NCBI RefSeq assembly: GCF_910584465.1 | Contig: NZ_CAJUBK010000019.1 | Coordinates: 1-41,462 of the forward strand | Direction: 5' to 3' | Length of the DNA stretch: 41,462 nt | From: an uncultured Oscillibacter sp. | GTDB lineage: Bacteria; Bacillota; Clostridia; Oscillospirales; Oscillospiraceae | Part shown: positions 24,979 to 33,172 of the stretch, piece after piece | Numbering within the stretch: position 1 is the first letter of the stretch | Layout: every line of letters starts with the position of its first letter | The notes under the pieces: model-generated | Database searches by the model: none | What the model saw: the letters and a program-made list of their open reading frames with translations, nothing else | Told to the model about the DNA's origin: nothing | Made by a program: the position numbers and the translations under genes

Positions 24979-26360
24979 GCCTCGCCCTCCTCCGCCATAG
25001 CGGCCTGGAGCATGATGGCGCACTCGATCCGCTTGCGGAACAGCTCACAGCCCGCCTCGTAGATCCCCCGGATGGACCCGGAGGCGTGATAGGCGTTGGC
25101 GGCGCAGCCGCCGGAGCAGTAGAGCTTCGCCCAGCAGTCCGCGCACTCGGGCCGGGCGTAGGCGTTGCAGGAGCGGAACTCCTCCCGGAGGGCGGTGTTC
25201 GTGACGCCCTGCCAGACGTCGCCCAGCTTGTACGCCTCCTCGCCCACGAACTGGTGGCAGGGGTAGAGGTCGCCCCAGGGAGTGACGGCCATGTACTCCG
25301 TGCCGGAGCCGCAGCCGGAGACCCGCTTGTACACGCACGGTCCGCCGGTGAGGTCCAGCATGTAGTGGTAGAAGGTGATGGGACGGCCCTCTGCCCGGCG
25401 CCGCAGCATCTCCTTGGCCAGGAGCTCGTACTGCTCCTTGACGATCTCCAGATCCTCCGGCGTCAGGGCCGCCGGATCCCCGGGGGCGCAGACCACCGGC
25501 TCCATGCTCAGCTCGGTGAAGCCCAGGTCCGCCATGTGGAAGAGGTCCTTGGTGAAGTCCGGGTTGCGGTGGGTGAAGGTGCCCCGCATGTAATAGCGCT
25601 CGCCGCCCCGGGCCCGGACCAGCTCCTGGAACTTGGGGACGATGCGGTCATAGCTGCCGTTCCCGGCGCGGTCCACCCGGAGCGCGTCGTGGATCTCCTT
25701 CCGGCCGTCCAGGCTCAGGACCACGTTGTCCATCTCCCGGCAGGTGAAGTCGATCACGTCCTGGTCGATCAGCATCCCGTTGGTGGTCAGGGTGAAGCGG
25801 AAATGCTTGCGGCAGGGGCCCTCCTGGGACCGGGCGTAGGCCACCAGGTCCTTCACCACCTGCCAGTTCATCAGCGGCTCGCCGCCGAAGAAGTCCACCT
25901 CCAGGTTCGTCCGGCCCCCCGAGTGGGCGATGAGGAAGTCCAGGGCCTGCCGGCCCACCTCGAAGGACATCAGCGCCCGTTCCCCGCGGTACTTGCCCTG
26001 GCTGGCGAAGCAGTAGGCGCAGTCGAGGTTGCAGGTGTGGGCCACGTGGAGGCAGAGGGCCTTCACCACGTCGCCGGAGCGCTCCTTGAAGGTCCCGGCG
26101 ATCTCGGCGAAGGTGTCGGGGGTGTAGAGCCGGCCGGAGGCTTCCAGCGCCGCCACGTCGGCGAGGCACTCCCGGAGCTCCGCCTCCGTCACGTCGGGGC
26201 GGTCCCGGTATCTTTCCAGCAGGAGCCGGACGATCTCGTCCGGGGCGTGGTCCGGGTAGAGGGCGATGACGTCATAGGCCACGTCGTCCACCACGTGGAT
26301 GCCGCCGGAGCAGGTGTCCAGGACGATGTTATAGCCGTTCAGCTTGTATCGATGTACCAT
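24975..26360 (-). CDS. scfB: SCIFF peptide maturase, radical SAM/SPASM enzyme
   Basis: The protein has 461 residues. An N-terminal peptide-recognition region (~1-95) precedes the radical SAM core with CNLDCAYC (Cys110, Cys114, Cys117) binding the SAM-cleaving 4Fe-4S cluster, and DFFGGEPLMNW downstream. The C-terminal SPASM/twitch part carries many cysteines (CVYKRVSGCGSG, CHQF, CADCWAKLYCSGGCAAN) for auxiliary clusters. Enzymes of this family install thioether bonds in the SCIFF peptide, and the precursor gene lies directly upstream (26436-26576). The ATG at 26360 has AGGAGG upstream; the earlier in-frame start is not supported. A terminator hairpin separates it from the peptide gene, which would set a high peptide-to-enzyme ratio. 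Confidence 0.93.
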   Translation of the reverse strand: MVHRYKLNGYNIVLDTCSGGIHVVDDVAYDVIALYPDHAPDEIVRLLLERYRDRPDVTEAELRECLADVAALEASGRLYTPDTFAEIAGTFKERSGDVVKALCLHVAHTCNLDCAYCFASQGKYRGERALMSFEVGRQALDFLIAHSGGRTNLEVDFFGGEPLMNWQVVKDLVAYARSQEGPCRKHFRFTLTTNGMLIDQDVIDFTCREMDNVVLSLDGRKEIHDALRVDRAGNGSYDRIVPKFQELVRARGGERYYMRGTFTHRNPDFTKDLFHMADLGFTELSMEPVVCAPGDPAALTPEDLEIVKEQYELLAKEMLRRRAEGRPITFYHYMLDLTGGPCVYKRVSGCGSGTEYMAVTPWGDLYPCHQFVGEEAYKLGDVWQGVTNTALREEFRSCNAYARPECADCWAKLYCSGGCAANAYHASGSIRGIYEAGCELFRKRIECAIMLQAAMAEEGEA

Positions 26361-26394
26361 GGGGAGCCTCCTGTATGTTGGGATCGGCGGGCGG

Positions 26395-26420
26395 AAAAAA
26401 CGCCGCCCGGAGGGGCGGCG
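26395..26420 (-). terminator. Attenuating terminator between SCIFF peptide and maturase
   Basis: Eight-bp stem (26401-26408 with 26413-26420), loop GGAG, followed on the minus strand by six Ts. It would let the small peptide be made in excess over its maturase. Confidence 0.8.
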
Positions 26421-26435
26421 CATGGCGCTGCTTGC

Positions 26436-26576
26436 TTACTTCTGCTCGCACTTCTGGTTGGCGACGCCGCAGGAAGTCTTGCAGGCGGACTGGCAGGAAG
26501 TCTGGCACTCGCCGCAGCCGCCCTTCTTGGCGCTCTCGCAGAGGCTGCGGGTCTCCAAGGTCTTGATCCTCTTCAT
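26436..26576 (-). CDS. scfA: SCIFF ribosomal peptide precursor
   Basis: The protein has 46 residues, beginning MKRIKTLETRSLCESAKKGG and ending GVANQKCEQK. The family hallmark, six cysteines in a short C-terminal stretch, is present (Cys21, 24, 28, 32, 36, 43, with CGECQTSC and CKTSC). An additional seventh Cys at position 13 lies in the leader. AGGAGG lies seven bases before the ATG at 26576, and a consensus promoter is at 26649-26677. The maturase follows. SCIFF peptides are nearly universal in clostridia but their cellular role is not settled. Confidence 0.93.
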   Translation of the reverse strand: MKRIKTLETRSLCESAKKGGCGECQTSCQSACKTSCGVANQKCEQK

Positions 26577-26648
26577 GATATCTCCTCCTATCGGATCCGA
26601 ATTTGAAAACGTGCCGTCCCCCGTGGAAAACGGCCTGATGTTTTCGTC

Positions 26649-26677
26649 AGTTTAGCATAGGGCCGCGGGAAAGTCAA
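26649..26677 (-). promoter_or_regulatory. Promoter of the SCIFF peptide gene
   Basis: Minus-strand TTGACT (26672-26677) and TAAACT (26649-26654) with a 17-bp spacer. It overlaps the stop of lspA and gives a leader of about 70 bases. Confidence 0.8.
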
Positions 26678-27105
26678 GAGGCTTGCCGCGGTTTGGCGCC
26701 CTTCCGGGCACAGAGGGCCCCTCCGGCCAGGATGGCCAGGTCCGCCAGGTCGAAGACATACCGGCGCAGGGGGCCCGGCGCTTTGGGGAACTGGATATAG
26801 TCATAGACCGCCCCCCGGCGCAGGCGCTCGCGGAGGTTGCTCAGCCCGCCGCCTAAAACGAGCCCCGCGCCGATCGGGCCCAGCCGGTCCCGGCCGGCCC
26901 AGACGGCCCCCAGCGCCGCGGCGGAGGCCAGGGGCAGGATCTCCCGGGGGATGGGCAGGCCGAACGCCGCCCCTTCGTTCCGCAGGGCCCGCAGGCGGAC
27001 ATGCCCGCCGAAGAGCTCCGCCTCCCGGCGGCTGGAGCGGTCCAGGTACCACCGGGCGGCGGCACAGCCGGAACACGTGGTCAGCGCGGTGAGCGCGGTC
27101 AGCAT
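26674..27105 (-). CDS. lspA: Signal peptidase II-like protein
   Basis: The protein has 143 residues with several hydrophobic helices. The family motifs are recognisable though divergent: RNEGAAFGLP (usual N-x-GAAF), GGGLSNLRERLRRG, then YDYIQF with Asp102, and VFDLADLAI with Asp122; these two Asp form the aspartyl protease dyad. It would remove signal peptides from prolipoproteins in the membrane, of which this window encodes at least three. The start at 27105 has GGAGGAATG upstream, overlapping the end of the GTPase-NYN gene. The usual DR after the Asn motif is ER, so activity is likely but not certain. Confidence 0.78.
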   Translation of the reverse strand: MLTALTALTTCSGCAAARWYLDRSSRREAELFGGHVRLRALRNEGAAFGLPIPREILPLASAAALGAVWAGRDRLGPIGAGLVLGGGLSNLRERLRRGAVYDYIQFPKAPGPLRRYVFDLADLAILAGGALCARKGAKPRQAS

Positions 27106-27109
27106 GGGT

Positions 27110-29776
27110 TCATTCCTCCTCTCCCTCTCCCTCCGCCTTCTCCATGGCGGCCCGGAGGGCCCCCCGGCCTCCGCCCAGGCGGTTGTTCCTGGACAGCAGG
27201 TCCTGGATCTGGCCCTGGACCTGCTCCACCTCCTCCCGGAAGGCGGAGGCGGACACCCGCAGGGCCCCGTGGCCCAGGATGATGAGCTGCTCCGGGCCGT
27301 CGGAGGTGGCGACCTTCACCCGGTGCTCCCGGCCGATCTCATAGGTGGCCCGCTCGATATAGGCGTCCGCCGTCTCCGCCTCCTTGGTGTAGACGACGTG
27401 GATGTTGTGATATCTCTCCACGGACCCCTGGCCCCCCTTGACCCTGTAGGCGTCGAAGACGGCGATGACCTCGCACCTGCGGTAGCCTTGATAGTTACAC
27501 AGCAGGTCGCACAGGGCTTTCCGGGCGGCGTCGAGGTTGTCCTGGGCCATGGCCTTCAGCTCGTCCCAGGCGAAGATGATGTTGTACCCGTCCACCAGCA
27601 GGTACTCCGGGCCGGAGGGCCGGCGGCGGACGGGACGGGGCTCCGGCGGGGCGGCCTGGGCGGGGCGGCGGGGCTCCCTGGGCGGGAGGAAGTCCCGCCG
27701 CTTCACCGCGCCGTAGGTCCGCTCGAAGATGGCCTGGAGCTCCTTGTCCTGCTCGATGGTCCCGGCGTAGGAGCCGGGGGCGGCGCTCCGCCGGGACGGG
27801 ACGGGCCCCGGCGGCTCCGGCGCGGGGGCGTCCAGGCGGACGCCGCTGGCCACGTGGGCGTGGGCGTGGACCTGGTCCCACTTCACCGTATACCCCGCCC
27901 CGTGGGCGCAGAAGACGGAATCCGGCGTGTTCTCCACGTCCCGCTCCGGGTCGTAGCCGGAGGCTTCGGCCACGCGCTCCGGGTCCGCGCAGGGCCGGAA
28001 GCCGGCGGGGCGGAGGCTCAGGCGGCCCTGGCCCCGGGTGTAGGCGGCGACCTCCCGGGCGTAATCCCCCATGGCGGCCACGGGGGCCTCGCCGCTGAGG
28101 ATGGCCTCCTCCCCCACGGCCTCCGGCGGCTCCGTCTCGCCGCCCATCTGCTGGATGTCGTTCAGCGCCCGGCCCAGCTGGGGGGCGGGGAGCTCCAGGC
28201 GGAAGGCGTACCAGGGTTCCAGCAGGATGCTCCGGGCGCTCATGAGCCCCTGGCGGACGGCCCGGTACGTGGCCTGGCGGAAGTCGCCGCCCTCGGTGTG
28301 CTTCTCGTGGGCCCGGCCCGCCGTCAGGACGATGCGCATGTCCGTGATGGGGGACCCGGTGAGGACGCCCAGATGGGCCTTCTCCCGCAGGTGGGCCAGG
28401 ATCAGGCGCTGCCAATGGCCGTCCAGCGCGTCCTCCGGGCAGACCGTGCCGAAGCGCAGGCCGCTCCCCCGCGGCAGGGGCTCCAGGAGCAGGTGGACCT
28501 CGGCGTAATGCCGCAGGGGCTCGAAGTGGCCCACGCCCTCCACGGGGGCGGCGATGGTCTCCCGGTAGACCACCTGGCCCGCGCCGAAGGCGGCGCGGAT
28601 GCCGAAGCGCTCTTCCAGGCGGCGCTGGAGGATCTGGGTCTGGACCTCGCCCATGAGCTGGACGTGGATCGCCCCCGCGGCCCCGTCCCAGACCACGTGG
28701 AGCTGGGGGTCCTCCTCTTCCAGGAGCCGCAGGGCCTTGAGGACCGCGGAGGGGTCCGCATCGGCGCTCACCCGGTAGGCCAGCACCGGCTCCAGCGCCG
28801 GGACGGTCCAGGCGGTCTCGAAGCCCAGGCCCTGGCCGGGGAGGGTGTGGCTCAGCCCCGTCACGGCCACGACGGTCCCCGCCGGGGCGCGGTCCACCGG
28901 GCGGAACTTCGCCCCGGAGTAGACGCGGAGCTGGTCCGCCTTCTCCTCCCAGACCTCCTCCTCCGGCGTGTCCTCCCGGCGGTTGGTGAGCAGGTCCTTC
29001 GTGCGGAGCACGCCGCCGGTGACCTTCAAATGGGTGAGCCGCGTCCCCCGGTCGTCCCGGGAGACCTTGAAGACCCGCGCGCCGAACGTCTCCGGATAGG
29101 AGCGCAGGGGCGCGTGGCGGCGGATGGCCTCCAGCAGGGCCTCCACGCCCTCCAGCTTCAGCGCGGAGCCGAAGAGGCAGGGGAAGAGCTTCCGGCGGGC
29201 GATCAGGTCCGTCAGGTCCGCCTCCGCGATCCCCCCGGCCTCCAGATAGCGCTCCAGCAGGGCCTCGTCACAGACGGCGGCCTCCTCGGCCAGCGCGTCC
29301 GGGGGGAGGGAGAAGTCCACGCAGCCGCCGTCCAGGCGGCCCTTCAGCTCGCCCAGCAGGGCTGCCCGGTCCGTCCCCGCCAGATCCATCTTGTTGACGA
29401 ACACGAACACCGGCACTCCGTACCGCTCCAGCAGCCGCCAGAGGGTCCGGGTGTGGGCCTGGACGCCGTCGCTGCCGCTGACGACCAGGACGGCGCAGTC
29501 CAGCACCTGGAGGACCCGCTCCGCCTCGGCGGAGAAGTCCACGTGGCCCGGCGTGTCCAGCAGGGTCAGCTCCAGCCCGTCCAGGGCCAGCTCCGCCTGC
29601 TTGGAGAAGATGGTGATGCCCCGTTCCCGCTCCATGGCGTCGGTGTCCAGGAAGGCGTCCCGGTGGTCCACCCGGCCCAGGCGGCGGATGGCCCCGCCAT
29701 GGTAGAGCAGGGCCTCGGAGAGGGTGGTCTTCCCGGCGTCCACGTGGGCCAGGATGCCCATGACCAGTTTTTTCAT
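27110..29776 (-). CDS. Tet(M)/EF-G-like GTPase fused to a YacP/Rae1-type NYN nuclease domain
   Basis: The protein has 888 residues. Residues ~1-660 follow the ribosomal-protection layout: G1 AHVDAGKTT (10-18), the switch II motif DTPGHVDFS, NKMDLAG, then domains II-V as in Tet(M)/Tet(O). Such proteins bind the ribosomal A-site region like EF-G. A Pro-rich linker (~680-725) leads to a NYN/PIN-like domain starting at YLLVDGYNIIFAW, with Asp729, VIAVFDAYRV, TADAYIERATYE and ATSDGPEQ, the acidic set of the YacP family. B. subtilis YacP (Rae1) cuts mRNA in the ribosomal A site. The fusion therefore suggests a GTPase that delivers a nuclease to the ribosome. The start at 29776 overlaps the previous stop as ATGA. 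Tetracycline resistance cannot be assumed. Confidence 0.85.
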   Translation of the reverse strand: MKKLVMGILAHVDAGKTTLSEALLYHGGAIRRLGRVDHRDAFLDTDAMERERGITIFSKQAELALDGLELTLLDTPGHVDFSAEAERVLQVLDCAVLVVSGSDGVQAHTRTLWRLLERYGVPVFVFVNKMDLAGTDRAALLGELKGRLDGGCVDFSLPPDALAEEAAVCDEALLERYLEAGGIAEADLTDLIARRKLFPCLFGSALKLEGVEALLEAIRRHAPLRSYPETFGARVFKVSRDDRGTRLTHLKVTGGVLRTKDLLTNRREDTPEEEVWEEKADQLRVYSGAKFRPVDRAPAGTVVAVTGLSHTLPGQGLGFETAWTVPALEPVLAYRVSADADPSAVLKALRLLEEEDPQLHVVWDGAAGAIHVQLMGEVQTQILQRRLEERFGIRAAFGAGQVVYRETIAAPVEGVGHFEPLRHYAEVHLLLEPLPRGSGLRFGTVCPEDALDGHWQRLILAHLREKAHLGVLTGSPITDMRIVLTAGRAHEKHTEGGDFRQATYRAVRQGLMSARSILLEPWYAFRLELPAPQLGRALNDIQQMGGETEPPEAVGEEAILSGEAPVAAMGDYAREVAAYTRGQGRLSLRPAGFRPCADPERVAEASGYDPERDVENTPDSVFCAHGAGYTVKWDQVHAHAHVASGVRLDAPAPEPPGPVPSRRSAAPGSYAGTIEQDKELQAIFERTYGAVKRRDFLPPREPRRPAQAAPPEPRPVRRRPSGPEYLLVDGYNIIFAWDELKAMAQDNLDAARKALCDLLCNYQGYRRCEVIAVFDAYRVKGGQGSVERYHNIHVVYTKEAETADAYIERATYEIGREHRVKVATSDGPEQLIILGHGALRVSASAFREEVEQVQGQIQDLLSRNNRLGGGRGALRAAMEKAEGEGEEE

Positions 29777-30516
29777 GCCGTCGCTCCTGTCAAGAGAGTG
29801 TGGCCTGCCGTCAGCAGGACATAGATCACCGGCTGGTGAAGCATATAGAGGAGGAGGGAATGGCGGCCCATGGCCGTGACCAGGGGGATCCGGGGCCCGC
29901 AGGGGGGCTCCGGCCGGAGGCGGGAGAGGAAGTGTCCCGCCAGGAAGAGGAAGCACCAGGGCAGGAGGGAGAAATAATCCGTGGAGGAGAACCCCGCCGG
30001 GGGGAAACCCAGGTAGGCGGTGAAGAGGTCCCGGTACAGCCCCTCGGGAAGGGCGGCGAGGCGGAGCCCCTCGAAGCCCAGATGGCCCGCGTTCACGTCC
30101 CGGGTCAGCAGGAAGAGCAGGGCGCTCCCCGCCAGTCCCGCCCGGGCGGGGATCCGGGACAGGAGGGGCCGGGCCCCGCACAGCAGGATGGACGCGCTCC
30201 CCAGCAGGGTCAGCACGCCGAAGAGCACCAAATTTTCCGGCAGGAAGGCCCAGGTGACGGCGGTGATCAGCGCCCCGCAGAGGAAGACCGTCAGCCCCCG
30301 GCGGAGCTGATGCCGCCCCAGGGACCAGCAGTAGCCGGAGAGCAGGATGAAGGTCCAGCAGATGCTCTGCTGCCAGACGTGGGCGGCGGCGCTGTGGTAC
30401 CAGGGCCAGTCGGCGCCGAACAGGTAGACCAGGTCCCAGGCGGCGTGATAGCAGGTCATGCTGAGCAGGGCGAGGCCCCGGATGGTGTCCAGGACCTCAT
30501 AACGCTGCTTGTCCAT
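29773..30516 (-). CDS. DUF1624/HGSNAT-like membrane protein
   Basis: The protein has 247 residues with about seven membrane helices. The N-terminal signature RYEVLDTIRGLALLSMTCYH fits the DUF1624 acyltransferase-like family (heparan-alpha-glucosaminide N-acetyltransferase superfamily), where the conserved Asp, Arg and His lie at the first helix. The substrate is unknown; related proteins acetylate envelope sugars. AAGGAG lies upstream of the ATG at 30516. It is first in a coupled series with the GTPase-NYN gene and lspA. Confidence 0.75.
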   Translation of the reverse strand: MDKQRYEVLDTIRGLALLSMTCYHAAWDLVYLFGADWPWYHSAAAHVWQQSICWTFILLSGYCWSLGRHQLRRGLTVFLCGALITAVTWAFLPENLVLFGVLTLLGSASILLCGARPLLSRIPARAGLAGSALLFLLTRDVNAGHLGFEGLRLAALPEGLYRDLFTAYLGFPPAGFSSTDYFSLLPWCFLFLAGHFLSRLRPEPPCGPRIPLVTAMGRHSLLLYMLHQPVIYVLLTAGHTLLTGATA

Positions 30517-30553
30517 GGCGAGGCTCCTTCCCGGCTGCGCCGGCGGTATCGGC

Positions 30554-30578
30554 GAGGGGGGAGCAGAGCTCCCCCCTC
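30554..30578 (-). terminator. Hairpin between proS and the DUF1624 gene
   Basis: Ten-bp stem GAGGGGGGAG with its complement around CAGAG, just past the proS stop. There is no T-run, so it may only weaken read-through. Confidence 0.35.
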
Positions 30579-30586
30579 ACGGGCCG

Positions 30587-32020
30587 TCAATAGGCGACGC
30601 CCCAATAGATGTCGGTCGTGCACGCTTTGCCGCACACGGGGCAGACGCCCTCGGTGCCGCTCTGCTTCAGGGGCATGCAGCGGGAGGTGACGCCCGCCCG
30701 CTCCTTCATGGCCAGCTCGCACTCCGGGGAGCCGCACCACTTGGAGCGCAGGAAGCCGCCCTTCCCCTCGGCGATGGCCTTGGCCTCCTCGGGGGTGGAG
30801 ATGTCGAAGGTGTTGTCCTCCCGGTTCTTCAGCGCCATGGCGTACATGTTGTCATGGACGGCGTCCAGGAGCTCCCGGACCGCCTCCTCCAGCCCGGCCA
30901 GGGGGACGGTGATCTTCTCGCCGGTGTCCCGGCGGGCGACGACGCACTGGTCCTTCTCCATGTCCTTGGGCCCGATCTCCACCCGCAGGGGCACGCCCTT
31001 CATCTCATACTCGGCGAACTTCCAGCCCGGGGAGTTGTCGGAATCGTCCATCTTGGAGCGGACGCCGGAGCGCGTGAGGCGGTCCCGCAGGGCGGCGGCG
31101 GCGTCCAGGACGCCGGGCTTGTGCGCCGCCACGGGGATGACCACCGCCTGGATGGGGGCCGCGCGGGGGGGCAGGACCAGGCCGTTGTCGTCGCCGTGGG
31201 TCATGATGATGCCGCCGATCATCCGGGTGGACACGCCCCAGCTGGTCTGGTGGGGATGGTGGGGCTGGTTGTCCTTCCCGGCGTAGGTGATGTCGAAGGC
31301 TTTGGCGAAGCCGTCGCCGAAATAGTGGCTGGTGCCGGCCTGGAGGGCCTTGTGGTCGTGCATCATGCACTCCACGGTGTAAGTCTCCTCCGCGCCCTTG
31401 AACTTCTCCTTCTCGGTCTTCCGGCCCCGGAGGACGGGCATGGCCAGGAAGTTCTCCATGAAGTCGGCGTAGATGTTCAGCATCCGCATGGTCTCTTCCC
31501 GGGCCTCGGCCTCGTCGGCGTGCATGGTATGGCCCTCCTGCCAGAGGAACTCCCGGTGGCGGAGGAAGGGGCGGGAGGTCTTCTCCCAGCGCAGGACACT
31601 GCACCACTGGTTATAGAGCTTGGGCAGGTCCCGCCAGGAGTGGATGATATTGGCATAGTGCTCGCAAAAAAGGGTCTCGGAGGTGGGACGGACGCAGAGG
31701 CGGTCCTCCAGCTTTTCGCTGCCGCCCATGGTGATCCAGGCGCACTCGGGGGCGAAGCCCTCCACGTGGTCCTTCTCCTTTTGGAGCAGGGACTCGGGGA
31801 TCAGCACGGGGAGGTAGACGTTCTCATGGCCGGTCTCCTTGAAGCGCCGGTCCAGCTCGCCCTGGATGTTCTCCCAGATGGCGTAGCCATAAGGGCGGTA
31901 GATGAACATGCCCTTGACGGAGGTATAGTCGATGAGCTCGGCTTTCTTGCAGACGTCGGTGTACCACTGGGCGAAGTCCACGTCCCGGGCGGTGATGGCG
32001 TCCACTTGTCTCTTATCCAT
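30587..32020 (-). CDS. proS: Prolyl-tRNA synthetase, short archaeal/eukaryal-like type
   Basis: The protein has 477 residues, the length of the type without the editing insertion (ProS type 3). It charges tRNA-Pro with proline. Class II motifs are visible: motif 2 around YNQWCSVLRWEKTSRPFLRHREF, split across strand and loop, and motif 3 near the Gly-rich SWGVSTRMIGGIIMTHGD region. The C-terminal zinc-type cysteines (CGSPEC, CPVCGKAC) and the terminal IYWGVAY match this subtype. The start at 32020 uses AAAGGAA upstream; an ATG seven codons earlier lacks a ribosome site. Its promoter is at 32068-32096. No T-box leader fits the short upstream gap. Confidence 0.95.
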   Translation of the reverse strand: MDKRQVDAITARDVDFAQWYTDVCKKAELIDYTSVKGMFIYRPYGYAIWENIQGELDRRFKETGHENVYLPVLIPESLLQKEKDHVEGFAPECAWITMGGSEKLEDRLCVRPTSETLFCEHYANIIHSWRDLPKLYNQWCSVLRWEKTSRPFLRHREFLWQEGHTMHADEAEAREETMRMLNIYADFMENFLAMPVLRGRKTEKEKFKGAEETYTVECMMHDHKALQAGTSHYFGDGFAKAFDITYAGKDNQPHHPHQTSWGVSTRMIGGIIMTHGDDNGLVLPPRAAPIQAVVIPVAAHKPGVLDAAAALRDRLTRSGVRSKMDDSDNSPGWKFAEYEMKGVPLRVEIGPKDMEKDQCVVARRDTGEKITVPLAGLEEAVRELLDAVHDNMYAMALKNREDNTFDISTPEEAKAIAEGKGGFLRSKWCGSPECELAMKERAGVTSRCMPLKQSGTEGVCPVCGKACTTDIYWGVAY

Positions 32021-32067
32021 ATCCTTCAATTCCTTTCCCATTGAGATGCGGCCGATATGACGCATCT

Positions 32068-32096
32068 ATTTTATCCATCCGGGGCGGGATCGTCAA
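32068..32096 (-). promoter_or_regulatory. Promoter of proS
   Basis: Minus-strand TTGACG (32091-32096) and TAAAAT (32068-32073), 17-bp spacer. Confidence 0.78.
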
Positions 32097-32121
32097 CTGT
32101 TTTGGGGCAGATCCCCGGCCC

Positions 32122-32871
32122 TCATCGCCCCGGCAGGGGGAAGGGGCGGAGGATCACCCGGCCGAAGCAGACCAGCGCCCGCCCGCTGGCGGCGGGGAGC
32201 ACCACGTCCGCGTCCGCCCGGGCCCGGTTCAGGGAGAAGAGGTACACGATCCCCGCCGGGTCCTTGTGATACTGCTTGCACAGGATGTCGCCGTCCACGC
32301 AGAAGATGCCCACGTCCCCCGCCTTCAGCGGGTCCCGGTTCACATACACCACGGAGCCGTCGGCGATGAAGGGGGCCATGGAGTCCCCCTGGATCCGCAC
32401 GGCGAACTCCGCCGCCGGGGGCACGTCCCCCGTCACCGGGATCAGGTCGAAGTCCTCCCCGAAGGCCGGGGAGGCATAGCCGGCGGCGGCGGGGGTCCGG
32501 TAGAGGGGGATCGTCCTGGGCTCCGCCGCCTCGGGACCGGCCTCCGCCTCGTCCCGGCAGGCGCACAGCGCCTCCACCAGGGTCCTCACCGTCTCCCGGC
32601 CCAGGGCCGACAGGCCCCGATAGCCCTCCAGCAGGCGCTGCTCCTTCGGGTCCAGCAGGCGCTTGTCGGATTGGAAGCTGTCCTGGAACAGGGTGTTGGG
32701 ATCGATCTCCAGGGAGTCGAAGAGCCGGAGCATGATCTCCTCTTTCGGGAAGCTGACCCCCGTCTCATAATTCCCCACAGCGGAGGGCGAGACCCCCAGC
32801 AGGGCCGCCAGCTCCGGCCTGGTCATGTCCAGTTCCCCGCGGCGTGCCCGTATCCGTTCACCGAACGACAT
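32122..32871 (-). CDS. XRE-family repressor with S24 (LexA-like) peptidase domain
   Basis: The protein has 249 residues. The N-terminal helix-turn-helix (~5-60: MTRPELAALLGVSPSAVGNY) is followed by a linker and a C-terminal S24 domain with the catalytic dyad Ser164 (QGDSMAPF) and Lys199 (DILCKQYH). This is the build of self-cleaving repressors such as LexA and phage cI; a housekeeping stress or phase regulator is equally possible since no phage genes surround it. AAGGAGG lies upstream of the ATG at 32871. The promoter at 32900-32928 faces away from a second promoter at 32961-32989, so it may control both. Its target is not visible. Confidence 0.85.
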   Translation of the reverse strand: MSFGERIRARRGELDMTRPELAALLGVSPSAVGNYETGVSFPKEEIMLRLFDSLEIDPNTLFQDSFQSDKRLLDPKEQRLLEGYRGLSALGRETVRTLVEALCACRDEAEAGPEAAEPRTIPLYRTPAAAGYASPAFGEDFDLIPVTGDVPPAAEFAVRIQGDSMAPFIADGSVVYVNRDPLKAGDVGIFCVDGDILCKQYHKDPAGIVYLFSLNRARADADVVLPAASGRALVCFGRVILRPFPLPGR

Positions 32872-32899
32872 AGACGTGCCCTCCTTGCGCGTTTTCCCC

Positions 32900-32928
32900 A
32901 TCTTATCAGTTCCCTGAGGTCCTGTCAA
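32900..32928 (-). promoter_or_regulatory. Promoter of the S24 repressor gene
   Basis: Minus-strand TTGACA (32923-32928) and TAAGAT (32900-32905), 17-bp spacer; near consensus. Confidence 0.85.
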
Positions 32929-32960
32929 TCTATTTTTCCAAGTTTCTTGTAAATACCCTC

Positions 32961-32989
32961 TTGACAACATCGAACAAATGTGCTATTTT
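32961..32989 (+). promoter_or_regulatory. Divergent promoter with no obvious gene behind it
   Basis: Plus-strand TTGACA (32961-32966) and TATTTT (32984-32989), 17-bp spacer. Downstream up to the tRNA terminator (33124) I see no ribosome site or credible ORF, only GC-rich DNA and three tandem GTCCCCC units (33101-33121). A transcript from here would run antisense to the tRNA genes. Confidence 0.5.
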
Positions 32990-33123
32990 AAATCTGCCGC
33001 CAAGATTCTTGTGACTTCGGCCCTGCCTCCCGGACCGCCCCATCCGAGAGGCGTGCCTCCGCCTCCCCGCAAAAAGCCGCCGGCAGAGGCCCCGTCTCTC
33101 GTCCCCCGTCCCCCGTCCCCCGT

Positions 33124-33164
33124 AAAAAGATCAACTGCGGACCCAACGCAGTGGCCCGCAGTTG
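33124..33164 (-). terminator. Terminator of the tRNA operon
   Basis: Minus-strand stem CAACTGCGG/CCGCAGTTG (33156-33164 with 33132-33140) is followed by ATC and TTTTT (33124-33128). Confidence 0.75.
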
Positions 33165-33172
33165 AAAGCGAA

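Noticed and set aside
27110..29776. Reading the Tet(M)-like gene as a tetracycline resistance determinant
   Set aside because: The protein has an extra nuclease domain, sits in a housekeeping operon with lspA, and has base composition like its neighbours; there is no sign of a mobile element.
33101..33121. Three tandem GTCCCCC units
   Set aside because: Too short and GC-biased to call a functional repeat; no spacers, so not a CRISPR.
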